From NCBI GenBank assembly GCA_038025085.1, contig CM076144.1:32113501-32177500 (forward strand): a stretch of DNA of 64,000 nucleotides. Reading direction: 5' to 3'. The position numbers were made by a program, and so were the translations under genes. Positions 23,368 to 34,723 of the stretch are shown piece by piece. Each line of letters opens with the position of its first letter. The first letter of the stretch is position 1. The stretch is from Tetragonia tetragonoides. Lineage: Eukaryota > Streptophyta > Magnoliopsida > Caryophyllales > Aizoaceae. The notes beneath the pieces were generated by a model. It was not told where the DNA came from and did no database searches. It saw nothing but the letters and a program-made list of their open reading frames with translations.

Positions 23368-24481
23368 ATGGATAAAAATAGTAAGAATAATAAGAGAAAT
23401 TCTGGCAAGAAAACCTCACTCAATAATTTCCTAAACGAAACCACGAGTAGAGATTTGTCACCGGTTCGAGTGTCGAGCGATGAGGTGGACGAATGAATTG
23501 AGTTCTTAGGGACTTCTCACTCGAAAGGGATCCAAGGGTTGTTGGAGGAACCAGGAGGCAGGGTGGCTCGACGATTGGATATGGTTGCGACGCTAGCTCC
23601 GGTAAGCTCCCCAGTTTCTCAAGCTTCAATTGATGCTCCATCACCTGAGATTGGTAACCCTGTGCCCACCCAAATTCCTTAAAATCCCCAAAATACTGTG
23701 AAGTCATGTTTGAAATTCAATTATATTCCTCGTGTGGTTCGAGATGGTAAGCCTGTAGTGGTGTTACAAAAAACTGAATTGCAAAAGGAAATTGATAAGT
23801 GGAAATTTACATTAATTGGGTTTGTGATTGATGAAATACCATATCTGAGACAAATTGGGGATTATGTGACTAGCTACTGGAAGGGTATTAAGCCTACTAT
23901 TTTTCCACGTGAAGATGGTTATTTTGTATTTCGGTTTGATTCTGAGAAGGATATGCAGACAGTAATAGAGGCAGGACCATTTGTCTATAATTACAAGCCT
24001 TTTATCCTGCGTCCTTGGGTTGAAAATTTTAAGATTACGGCTGAAACTGTGAGGAATATGGCACTTTGGGTTCATTTACCAAATTTACCAAATTTTTCTT
24101 TACCAGATTGCTAGCTATTTGGGTACCCCTATTATGGTTGATCAGGTTACTTCTCATCAAGAACAAATTTCTTTTGCTAGGCTCTTAGTGGATGTTGAGA
24201 TCACTAAACCACTTGTAAGGGAATCGTTGTTGACTGATGATGATGGAGTCTCATTAAAACAAACAGTTAGTTATGAATGGGAGCCTATTTTCTGCTCTGA
24301 ATGCATGAAGTTTGGGCATATTGCTGCTGACTGTGGCAAGACTGGTCCTGGACATCTACCTGCTGCTCCCATCAGGAAGAATAAGACCAGACCTAGGGCA
24401 CAATGGCTGGTCAAGCAGCCTGGTCTAGCTACAGGAGGGTCAGAGGTGATCCAATCTTTATCTCATGAAGAGATTGGATGA
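23368..24481 (+). pseudogene. L1a ORF1: DUF4283 RNA-binding protein with zinc knuckle
   Basis: ORF1 proteins bind LINE RNA. ATG 23368 starts MDKNSKNNKRNSGKKTSLNN in the frame of the main domain. Stops lie at 23494-23496 and just before 23698. The DUF4283 domain is seen as KWKFTLIGFVIDEIPYLRQI, YFVFRFDSEKDMQTVIEAGP and VRNMALWVHLPNLP (23790-24100). A frame change near 24115 leads to YEWEPIFCSECMKFGHIAAD, whose C-x2-C-x4-H-x4-C is the plant LINE knuckle. The tail to 24481 is basic. Confidence 0.88.
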
Positions 24482-24687
24482 AAAACTATACAAGGCAAGA
24501 GGAAGAAGGGGGTTTGACAGCCCAATAATGTAGCCACTGCCAATTCATTTGAAGAATTGGCTGGCCCTAGCAACACAGTAGTTTGCGAAACCTTACCTGT
24601 TGGAACTATTGTAGTGATTGAAGATGTTACCAATGAGGAGTCAATACCAGAGGCAAGTGATAAGCCCTCTGCTCCAACAACTCATCC

Positions 24688-27600
24688 ATGATGAAGTGCC
24701 ACTTCTTGAATGTAAGAGGATTGAATAAACCTTTGAAGCAAAGCGGTCTTAAAGTTTTCTTGCAGCGTAATAAGGTTGATATTGCAGGTCTACTTGAGAC
24801 TAAAATTAATGTAGGAAGAGCAGCTAGTCTTCAAAATAATTTGGGTCCTGATTGGAGGGTTTTTTGCAATCATTTATCTGCTCATTATGGTAGAGTGATG
24901 TTAGTTTGGAATCCTACTAAGGTACAAGTGAATGTGATTAGTGAAACAGATCAAAGCATTACTGCAGAGGTTGGTTGGTTAGGAAATGGGTGTTCTATTT
25001 TTTTACTGTTGTCTATGGCAGGAATGATTTTAATTGTAGACAACAATGTTGGAGAGCCTTAACACAAAGCCCTGTCACCACTGCCCCTTGGCTCCTAGGA
25101 GGTGATTTCAATGCTTCCCTCTATGCAAGGGGCAGAATAAATTCTGCAGGAACTAGCACTGGTGATACTGAATTGCAAGACCTTTTTTATGATCTGCATT
25201 TGGCTGACATCAGGGCAAAAGGTTGGGATTATACTTGGAGTAACAGGCATGAAACATCTAGTAGAGTTTACAGTAAGCTAGATAGAGTGGTGGGCAACTC
25301 TGATTGGTTGAATGCTTTCCCTCTTACCGAAGTTGACTTCTCCTTAACAGATTTATCTGATCATTGTGCTGGCTTGGTGAATATTTTGTCTGATAACTTA
25401 GTAGATAGGAAGCCTTTCAGATTCTTCAATCATTGGGCTGAAGATTCCAATTTTCGTGTCACTTGTTCATGATAACTGGAGATACAATGGGATGGGTGTT
25501 CCTTTATTCAGGGTACTGCAAAAACTGAATAGTGTGAAGACAGCTTTAAAACAGTTAGCACGCCAGTTCAAAGGTCTTGCTCAGCAAGTGGAGATGGCTA
25601 AACAAAGAGTAGCTGATGTTCAGAGTAGACTGCAACACAATTTGTTCAATGATCAGCTTGTTACAGAAGAGAGAAATGCTCTCAAAAGCCTTGAGAAGTT
25701 GCAGGAAATAGAGGAGTCTTCTTTGAAACAGAAGGCAGGTATACATTGGATTAAACATGGAGATGGGAACACAAAGTTCTTTCATGCTTCAATTAAAGCC
25801 CGGAGAGCTAGCAACAAAATCACTTCTATTTATGATTGTAATGGTCACAAGATAGTGGATCCTGAAGCTCTAAAGAAAGAAAGAATTGACTTTTTCTCAG
25901 GTCTCATGGGAACCAGTGCTACCTCTCTACCTGCCGTGAACTCTGAGTTTGTCAAGAAGGGTGCTATGCTATCTTATGAGCAACAACAATTTTTAGCCCG
26001 AGAATATTCTGAAACAAAAATTAAGGATGCATTGTGGAGCATGGATGAAGACAAGTCCCCAGGGCCCGATGGCTTCACGGTGGGCTTTTACAAGAAAGCT
26101 TGGCCAGTTATCCACAATGATGTTACTATTGCTGTCCTTGATATGCTTCAGCAGGGGAAGATGATCAAAAGCCGCAATTGTACCACTATTACTCTGGTGC
26201 CTAAGGTATCAAATCCTTCAAGAGTTAGTGAGTATAGACCAATATCATGTTGCAATGTTTTATACAAAATTGTTGCGAAAGTCCTAGCTAATAGGCTTTG
26301 TGGTGTTCTCGATTGTCTTTATTCATGAGGAACAATCTACCTTTGTCAAAGGCAGGAAGATCAGTGATAATGTTATTTTAGCCCATGAGATTGTGAAGCA
26401 TTATGGGAGAAAGCACATCTCTCCTTGGTGTTTGTTGAAGGTTAATCTAAGGAAGGCATACGACTCGGTGGAATGGCCATTCCTTTAACATATGCTTCAC
26501 TGTTTACAATTCCCTCTCAAATTCATCAAGATGATCATGCTTTGTGTTTCTACAGTGAGTTACTCTATTAGTTTCAATGGTACTCTTGGTCAACCTTTTG
26601 TGGCAAAAAAGGGTCTTAGGCAGGGAGATCCATTGCCCCCATATCTTTTTGTTTTAGGTATGGAATATTTGTCTAGATGTTTGGACAGGTTGCAGGACCA
26701 ACATGCACTCAAATACCATCCATAGTGCTCAAATTTAAAGCAATGCCATAGTATTTTTGCTGACGACCTATTATTGTTCTCAAGAGGGGATAGCAGTTTA
26801 GTGCACTGGCTTATGCATGACTTCAACATCTTCTCAGCAGCTTCTGGACTTACTACAAACTTTTATAAATCAGCACTTTATTTTGGAGGCCTTTCTGATA
26901 CTCAGCAGCAGGATATTATGCAGCGCTATGAATTTGTAAAAGGTACTTTACCTGTTAAGTATCTTGGTGTTCCACTCTCCTCACCCAGTGTCAGCCTATC
27001 ATTGGCAAGATTGTGGCTCAAATGTCCTCCTGGACAAGCAGATTTTTGTCCTATGGAGGCAGATTACAGCTGCTGAAAAGTGTTATTTCCTCCATGCACA
27101 CTTACTGGATCCCAGGTTTTCATTCTTCCTCAAATAGTTATTCAGCATATTGAGAAGATTTGTAAGCATTTTATGTGGACAGGTTCAAGTAATCCTTCAA
27201 AGAGAGCACTTGTAGCTTGGGAGCAAGTTTGCACTCCTAAATCTAAGGGAGGTTTGGGCAGTTTTAAACAGAAGACTTGGAATGAGCCATCTATTGGCAA
27301 ACTGATTTGGGATATCCATAATTCTAAGGAGAAACTGTGGATAAGATGGATCTCAGCATATTACATCAAGAATAAAGTATTTTGGGACATGGAGAGTCCC
27401 ACTCAATCATCCTGGATGATTAAGAAAATATTTGATGATCGAGAAAAGGTGAAAGCAACTGTTCTGACTACTAGTAGATACACTGTGAGCAAAGCATACA
27501 GAGACCTGCTCCCTGACTTACCATATGTTCCTGGGTCTAAATTATGTTGGTCATCACTATCTCTTCCCAAGCAATCTTTCTGTTTTTGGCTCATTTTCTT

Positions 27601-28039
27601 ACAAAGGCTTCCTACAGTGGACAGACTACAGAAGATGGGAATTGGTGGTGTGACAAACATGACTTGTGTGCTGTGTGAGGCTACTGATGAGAATCACTCA
27701 CATTTATTCTTTGAATGTTCCTTCTCTAAGGAACTGTTGGGTAGTATGTTGTGTTGGGCTGGTTCCTCACTGAATGTTTTCTCTTTGAATCAGGTTCTGG
27801 AATGGGCACTAAAATCAGCAGTGGGAAATAGTGTGATTAAGAAGATCACTCGGGCAGTAATAGTTGCTGTGGGGCATGCGATTTGGGAGAGGAGAAATGC
27901 AAAGATTTTCAGAAATGAAAGAAGCAGTACGAAGGAAGTTAGCAGAAGAATTGTGAACCAGCTGCACATCAGAGTTCAAAACTCAAAATGTGTGAAGATG
28001 CAAGCTTATATGCAGAATCGGCTGAACTGTTATCCTTAG
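24688..28039 (+). pseudogene. L1a ORF2: endonuclease, reverse transcriptase, zf-RVT
   Basis: ORF2 nicks target DNA and reverse-transcribes LINE RNA. ATG 24688 opens the endonuclease: FLNVRGLNKP, GLLETKIN, LLGGDFNASL and LSDHCAGLV (24688-25472, one frameshift near 25010). RT follows: [59 protein letters not shown] and FADDLLLFS near 26755. Stops or shifts occur near 25465, 26325, 26488, 26725 and 27076. The C-terminal zinc-finger region KLCWSSLSLPKQSFCFWLIF and CVLCEATDENHSHLFFEC (27540-27720) ends at 28039. Order and length fit a plant L1. Confidence 0.9.
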
Positions 28040-28249
28040 CTTTTCTCTGTTTTTTCTTGGCTGTCTGGTCCTCCTTTGTTATTTGTCTCCCCTGCGTGGG
28101 CTGTTCTGTAAGTTTTATTGGCTGTCATGCTGGTTAATTTGATTCACCTTGTGTTAAGGTGACTCAGATCAAGGGCTGTAAACGTTGCATATCATGTTTT
28201 TGGAATAAAATCATTAACTTTCCAAAAAAAAAATATATATATTTTATAT

Positions 28250-28261
28250 GCTCTGATACCA
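28250..28261 (-). other. K1 primer binding site (initiator tRNA-Met)
   Basis: On the - strand TGGTATCAGAGC follows the LTR end directly. This is the standard initiator tRNA-Met site of plant chromoviruses. Its last three bases are part of the L1a target duplication. Confidence 0.93.
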
Positions 28262-31200
28262 TCTTGTAACGCCCCGGATTGGATAACTCTTAACTAAACA
28301 TGCTTATGGGCCCTAAATCCAATCCAAGGCATTACTGCCGTACTTGTAGCAAGACAAGCACAAGGCAAAGATTGATAAAGAGTACAACAAACATACTGGA
28401 TTATATTATATTATAAAAGTGGAGATTACATAGTTGTATTGTTCAAAGACTACATCACTAATTATTCTATTAAGTCATATGGGATTCTCCTCCATCTGCG
28501 GAAGCCACGGAATCAAACAACAGGAAAAACATGCAGTAAGCATGCACAAAAGGATTTCTTCCATTCTTCACTCTCTCCCTTGCCCAAAATCTGTCAAAAT
28601 GATGTAGTAATCCACGCAAGAAGTGATGACACAAAAACAAAAGAAAATTAGCGAAAGCTAAACAATACTCACCCCACTTTGTAAAATACATTTTGTTTAT
28701 ACTCAAAATACATTTAGCATTAACGACCATCAATCACGATAATAGTAATAATATTTATAATAATATTCTTAAAGAGATTGTTTGTTCTTAAGTCATAGTT
28801 AACTCGTTCTTTTACATACAAAGCCATGCAAACGTACGAGATTCATAAGCACAGAGTACTAAACATCCAATATCATACACAAACTCATAATTACTCAGAA
28901 AATGACCTTTGAGGTCTAACAATCTATAAAGCAACTCAAATCATAACATGCAAAGATTAGACTCCTATGTTAGGTAGTGAGGAAGAGCATTGCACAACTC
29001 AGACTCTATGAGTCCTACACTCGGGTTCAATGACCCTACAAATAATAATTCATTCATTTGGCCTTTTTGGCATAATCATATCATCTCGGGTTTATACCCT
29101 ACATAAACTTAGATTAAACCATGACAATCGAGATACTCAGGATTAGTTAATCCCTACTGCTTAATCAATAATGGATTTAATCCTACAACATTTTATTAAA
29201 GTGTGCACACTGGCATGCTCTTCAATATCCCAAGGGTACCAAGTTTGGGAGCACACTACAAGTAAGTTAGTAGACATGCTTGTCTTAATCTTAATCAGTC
29301 ATATTCATCTCAATAACATGATCATATATCACCACTATATCATCATTTGCATAATCGATTAACATAAATCTTATACTTCCCAAACTTGTTCCATTTCACA
29401 ATAATCATATATTTGTCATTTGATCATTCAATACTTCACATATTCGTACATGCATGTATATAAACCCATAGGCATCATCAATTTCGGCCATAAGCTTAAT
29501 TGATCTAAAAGCATACTCAAGTATAGTCACGACTTTACATGCAATTTATTAAGTAAACATAATCAATCAACCTTGATTTCACTCAACTATCATATTCGCA
29601 TAGTCATAGATAATTAAGTAAATCATTAAGCAAACATACAATAAAACTTGTCATCAAGATCATAATCCATTCGGTCATCTACATATAATTATCAAGCTTA
29701 AATAGCAAACTTTAATCCTCATGTAACTATCAAGTAAACTTTAACATGCAACATCATATCCATTCGGCCATGCCACGAAAATAATCACATGGAATCCTTT
29801 ACACAACTTCACAATCATATCCATAATCATATGTATAAATATAAGTACATATAGCATATAATTATAAGAAAATCCATGGTTATCTTCTTAGTTCATTAAA
29901 TCGAAACAGGGGGTTTTAGTGGACATGAGTATACCTTCCTCAAGCTTCCAAAAATACACGTCCTCTCCTACTTTCCTTGATCACTCAATACTAGCACAAG
30001 TCCCTAATTAAACAAACATGTTTAAATATTACTAAACATTCTTTTTATATCTTCTTCTTTTTGTTCCTTTTCGGCCTTGTCCCTTTTTAATACCGAAATT
30101 TACTCCTTTTAATTCCTAAATCATTATTGTCATTTCATTTGTTAATTCCTCTTTTATTTTGTCATTTTAACTTTCAAAAATGTTAGGTTAGAAATTAAAG
30201 GAATTTTGAGAAGATTAGAGATAAAAGGAGGATAAATGATTTTGGTCATAATAAGTCAAGATTATGTTTACGTAAGATTATAAATGGACATGCAACAATC
30301 GAGTTTAAGTTTCTAAGTCAAGATTATATAGATCTTAGTTCTTTAAACGTTTTTCCTTACACTTTCGATTATAGTTACAATTATACTTGTTAGGGTTTCT
30401 TTATGAACTTTAGGTGATAATAACAACTTAAGCTTTAGATAAAGAATTGTACAAGGAGCTAAACCTTGGTGGTGTCTCTTGGTGGTTATCGATGGTCCGG
30501 GAGCTTTGCATTCGGGTGATGGTGAAGCTAAGGTGGTGATGGAGGTGGTGAAGAAAAGAAATAGTGGAAGAGTTAGAGTTTAGAAATAAGAATGAAGTGA
30601 TTATTAGAAACAAAAGAATAAGAAAAGATGATTAATGCTTGAGTTTGTTTTAGTGTTCTTACCAAATTTTCTTCTCTTTTCTCTTCTCTACCTCACGGTT
30701 TTACCCTTCTTCTCTCTACTTCATTTTGTTCTTGTTTACTTAGAAGAGTTTGTGAGCTTAGGTGAATAATGATAGCATTTGATTATAAAGAGATGATGAA
30801 GAATATTCTTACTTTTTGGAGATATGGGATTCGATTTTGGGAAGAAGAAAGGAAGGCTTTTGTAAACTTTTTGGTAGCTTGCAAATATGGTACAAATATT
30901 TGAGGAAGAGAATATGTAAGTAGCTTTTGATCTTAATTGGTTGATTTGCTTTGCTTTTGTTTTGTTTTATAAAGGGTAGAACATTTCTCTTCTTCTCTTT
31001 CTATCTCTCTTCTACCCGTAGCTTCCCCCTTCCCCTTGCATGGTTTTTATTTACTTCCTTTCCTTAGCTTAGTTGCATTAGGAAATTAGAACATGGCATG
31101 TTTTCTAGTTTTAGGCTTAATTAGTAAGCATAGGAAATATGGTGTCAAAGCAAATGCATGACAAGTGTAAAGCTATGGCATGTAACATTGACAAGTAAGC

Positions 31201-31525
31201 ATAAGTGAATAGTAAACTAATTAGGGAAACGTGATAATCTACTAATCCTAGCTTAACATTTCCTAATTCGGTCATCAACATAAAGAAAGGTCTAGTTATG
31301 CCTAAGCAAACCGTAAACATGAGTTGAGTAAGTTAATCAAGTAGTTTAGTTAGTTAATCAAATAGGTTTTAGTTTTAAATGAGATTAGTACTTAGTTTAA
31401 TAAAAATTTACGTAAGTGCATGCATTAGACACGTTAATCATACTTAGCAAATTAAGCGAAAAATTTTATGCTAATTAATCACTATTTTAATTTAATAATT
31501 GAATTTAGATTTTTGTGATACTACA
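28262..31525 (-). repeat. K1 5' LTR
   Basis: 3264 bp, paired with 14152-17429 along its length with scattered substitutions, many of C-to-T type, and small indels. Its - strand end reads TTACAAGA rather than TTACAACA. The next + base (31526) resumes T2's PMD-like exon. Confidence 0.93.
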
Positions 31526-32655
31526 GGTGCAGCCACGCAGTTTGTTCAGCAAGAGGTTGATGGCTTAGACCATACAACGGTGTACCTGGACTATTGCATA
31601 CTTACTTTTGAGGTAAAATCATGGTTCGTGTTTTTCAGCTATATATGTAGCATACTTACTTTTGTGTCTTTGTAGGCGGATCGTTTTTGGCTCCACGGGG
31701 ACACATGAGGTCACACTCTAGAGTCCCTCGTAGTCAGCCCCCAAGTGTAACCTTACCGAGTAATGAGGTGAGGTACTTTGGTAAGAGTGAGGGTTGTATA
31801 TCGGAAAAGTTTCCCCTATATAGCGCTGACAGAGAGGCGGTAGAGGGCTTACCATTGCCGATTGTGTGGGGGTAAGTTTTTTATCCTCTCTTGTTTTCTA
31901 GCTTGTGTTGTTTTCAAATACTAACTTTGTCTCTTTCTTTTTTTTGTAACTGAACCGGGAACAGACTTCCCAAGTCTTCAAACTCATCCATTTGCTGAAG
32001 AAAGGATATAGTCGGGTGATGGGTCGAGGGAGGAGTTCTCGATCCGGGGCAGCCAGTGTAAGTGTACTTTTTTCTTTTTGTTTAGCTAAGTGGAGTGCTT
32101 AGTTTAACATTCTTGTCTTGATTTTATGCAGATGTCGCAGTCTTCGTCTTCTGTGAGACCTCGACATTCATCAGCAGTGAGAGCTTCTTCGGCGAGTAGA
32201 CCATCTGTTGCTCGTTCTCCTACTGTGGTGGTGACCAGGCCTCCTGTTGATGAGGCGCCTGGACCTTCTAGGTCGCACCTTCCTGTGCCTGAGATATTTT
32301 CTCCAGTGGGTTTCCAGCCTTCTTTGAGTAGTAGGCCCATTATGACTCCCATGGATGGAGGTTGGGCCGATGCTTCTGGATGGGATGTGCCCCAAGCTGG
32401 GCCTTCACATCAGAATGTGGCTACGGACTTTGCTAGCCAAGCTACGGAGAGCCTCTTCGGGACAGGGTTTTCGGGGGGTACCCCTATGTGTGCGCCTATG
32501 TATGATGGACGGGACATGAGATCTAAGAACAGCAGGCCGATCTACAGCTCCTTCAGTACTCAGAGCTTTTTCTACTACTCGGCCGGGAATTTTGGTCAGG
32601 GGCCTTCGTCGAATATGAGGCTGATAGCAATGGTGATGATGACCCCAACTGAGTA
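31526..32655 (+). pseudogene. T2 PMD-like gene, 3' half
   Basis: The exon cut by K1 resumes with AATQFVQQEVDGLDHTTVYL, matching the T3 copy (AATEFLMLEVVGPDRTAVYL). Introns with GT-AG ends: 31613-31675, about 31872-31964, and 32058-32131. The last exon (32132-32655) encodes a Ser/Pro-rich tail (SSSSVRPRHSSAVRASSA, GTPMCAPMYDGRDM) and ends in TAG. T3 and T4 copies end in the same kind of tail (YDGRDM, YDRQDM). The full gene therefore had at least seven exons over about 2.8 kb without K1. Confidence 0.7.
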
Positions 32656-33037
32656 GTGTCGACTTGATTTGTAGATCTTGGCCTTTGAAACTCGAGCTCC
32701 TGTTTTTATGCATTTTATATTATATGTATGCTATTATGACTTGATTATGCCCGTCTGATATCTAAGTATGGAAGGTGTTATGCAGTAAAGAGTAGGACAC
32801 AATTTAGGGAATAAAATAAAAAGAAGGTAAAAATTGCAAGAAAAAAGCAAAAAATACACATATTATACCCCCTAAAAAAAAGAAAATAATAAAAAAGAAA
32901 ATAGAAAAAGAATAAAACTAATAGAGTCTCGGGCCTTGTAACCACATTGCGCTTTGATAATCGGGCTTAGCACCGTGCAGAAGGGACTAAATGGGCGGAC
33001 GAGAATGGGAGAAAAATTGAACTGGGTCGAAGCCAGG
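32656..33037 (+). other. Spacer between the two T2 antisense genes
   Basis: 3' end of the PMD-like gene and upstream part of the next. It includes a purine-rich AAAAAGAAAAT stretch at 32805-32925 that is kept, reversed, in T3 (46490-46590) and T4 (52810-52930). No ORF. Confidence 0.6.
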
Positions 33038-33166
33038 GCCGCTGGCAGCTCTGGGCCGTTGCTGAGAGCCGCTAGCAGCCCTGACCAAAGCTGCTGACGG
33101 CTCCGATTTTGGGCTCTTTTTTTGCAAATTTCTGACTTTTCAGACCCGACTTTTTGCCTATAAATA
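33038..33166 (+). promoter_or_regulatory. Promoter of T2 DUF7745-like gene
   Basis: Three copies of the GC palindrome, GCCGCTGGCAGC (33038), GCCGCTAGCAGC (33068) and GCTGCTGACGGC (33090), spaced 30 and 22 bp, precede TATAAATA at 33159-33166. The ATG is 72 bp further on. The same order and spacing stand before the T4 copy. Confidence 0.75.
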
Positions 33167-33237
33167 GGATTTACGGGATGTCGAATGTCGTATCTCTTTT
33201 CAGACTTTAGCTCCCAAAATTTCTCAAAGCTTTTATC

Positions 33238-34570
33238 ATGGTGAAATCCTTTGAAAATCTGTTCGACACTTGGTGCAAAAATCTGACTGTGGAAGATAAA
33301 CTAGAACTGGCTCCGTACCATATCTCAACCTTGTTGGCTCTGAAACTGACCAAAATCCTGTGGCCTCTTCTTCGATCTGCATTGAACTATTGCGACCCAG
33401 ACTTGCACGTTTTTCGTTTTGGTAACTCTGAATTATGCCCTTTGGTGCAAGAATTTGCTGCAATTACTAACATGTCTGATGTTCTTCCCCCAACTGTGCC
33501 TTATTTGAGGGATGGTTTTAGTAATCAATATAGGACATCTCTTGACTTGTCACATGTGGAAGCTAAAAGCATGATTCTCGGTGTCCATGTGGACTTAGTT
33601 CAAATATGTGAAAAGTTTGCTTCCTCTTCTGAACAGAATGTAATATTTAAGCATTGCCGTCGACAGGCTTTTGTACTCTGTCTGTTAAACAGCCTATTGT
33701 TTGTCAATGTAGAATCGTCTAATCTGGGTAGAGCCTTCTTGTTGCGAGTGGTAAATCAAATGGACGAAGGGCACTCTCCTTTGCATCTGGTTGTAGGATA
33801 AACTATTCTAAAGCTTGACAGGTTAAAAATTTTGCCCCAGAAAGCCTTTTCTGGCAGGCCTCTACTGCTCCAAATTTGGTTATGCGAGCATCTAAGATTG
33901 ATAGAGTCACCAGAAAAGATGATTGCTCGTACCCCTCAAACTTGAAAGAAGAGAACTTATACAGCTGCTAGCTTTCTGGTTAGGAAAGGGTTGTATGATG
34001 AGAAGATCCTTGCTGAATGGGATGCCTTTTTCCATGCTGGACCTGTTATTCGTTGGCATGTATCTTGGTGGGGTTTGATCTCTTTGCTTGCCTGCTGTAA
34101 ATTTATCCTCTACACTAGGATAGTGCGTTTGTACAGGTGTACATGTATGTTTCTTTCCCTCTAGGGTCATGAGGCAATATGGGTTAAAGTAGGTTATCCC
34201 TCGTCAAGAGACTATGAGGCAACCTACTATAGCCTTGACAACTGAATTTGCTCAAAGCTGGAGGGCATACTGGCGTGGAAGGGATCGTTGGGTAGTACCC
34301 CGGATGATCGTTGGGTACTTAACTTGGCTTTCCTGCAGTGATGGAGAAGCAAGGGGGGCCCTTCGTCATGAAGAGTGGAACCAGGTAGTACCTAGGTATG
34401 ACTCAGGAACAGAAAGCAAGAAAAGAAAGGAAGGGCCTTAAGAGGAAGGCTATCATGTTATGAAAAGAGGCAAGCGCCCAGCTCAAAGAAGCTATCATAG
34501 GTCGTCCTTAAGCCAAGGTCCTTCAAAGAAGAATTGTTCAACGAAGCCTTATAAATAGAAGAAGGATTAA
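33238..34570 (+). pseudogene. T2 DUF7745-like gene (antisense to T2)
   Basis: Starts MVKSFENLFDTWCKNLTVED at ATG 33238 and runs about 440 codons without introns. Conserved pieces shared with T3 and T4: TKILWPLLRSALNY, DPDLHVFRFGNSELCPLVQE, CRRQAFVLCLLNSLLF, LRVVNQMDEGHSPLHLVVG, RDRWVVPRMIVG and a basic tail. W/DP..F.F...EL.P..EE recalls the plant retroelement family usually labelled DUF7745, a PMD relative; this is from memory. Stops: 33799 (Glu to TAA), near 33943, in the 34160-34200 segment, at 34439 and near 34556. Function unknown. Confidence 0.7.
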
Positions 34571-34680
34571 AGTAGTTTTCTTTAGAAAGCAAGTCTAGTT
34601 TTTTAAAAAAAAAAGTAATAAGAATTTGTTTAGCTTAAACCCTTTTTTGAATGAGTTGAATGAAATTTTTGATTGATTTT

Positions 34681-34715
34681 GGTCGAGCCCCTTCAAAGGG
34701 TTCCCTACATATCCA
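34681..34715 (-). other. Conserved post-pol hairpin, T2 copy
   Basis: On the - strand GGATATGTAGGGAA leads into ACCCTTTGAAGGGG, a short paired stem, then CTCGACC. It lies about 100 bp after the integrase stop, as in T1 and T4. Confidence 0.6.
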
Positions 34716-34723
34716 ATGTGGAA

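Larger units (their letters stand above)
23264..28239 (+). mobile_element. L1a: near full-length L1-type LINE inserted in K1 leader
   Basis: 4976 bp with both ORFs, an A-run (28223-28233) then ATATAT at the 3' end, and a 13-bp target duplication TATTTTATATGCT (23251-23263 and 28240-28252). About 100 bp of 5' UTR precede ORF1. The right duplication covers the first three bases of K1's primer site as read on +. Both ORFs have stops and shifts, so the copy is dead. Confidence 0.93.
14152..31525 (-). mobile_element. K1: Tekay/Del-type chromovirus (Ty3/gypsy)
   Basis: Two LTRs of about 3.3 kb bound the element, flanked by target duplication GGTGC (14147-14151 and 31526-31530). In - orientation: 5' LTR, tRNA-iMet primer site, extra ORF, gag, protease, RT, RNase H, integrase, chromodomain, polypurine tract, 3' LTR. 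The chromodomain ending VEEATWESEADIQTQYPYLF is typical of the Tekay branch. L1a interrupts the leader. By eye the LTRs differ by about 5 percent over the first 250 bp. Removing K1 rejoins the PMD-like exon of T2 in frame. Confidence 0.93.
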
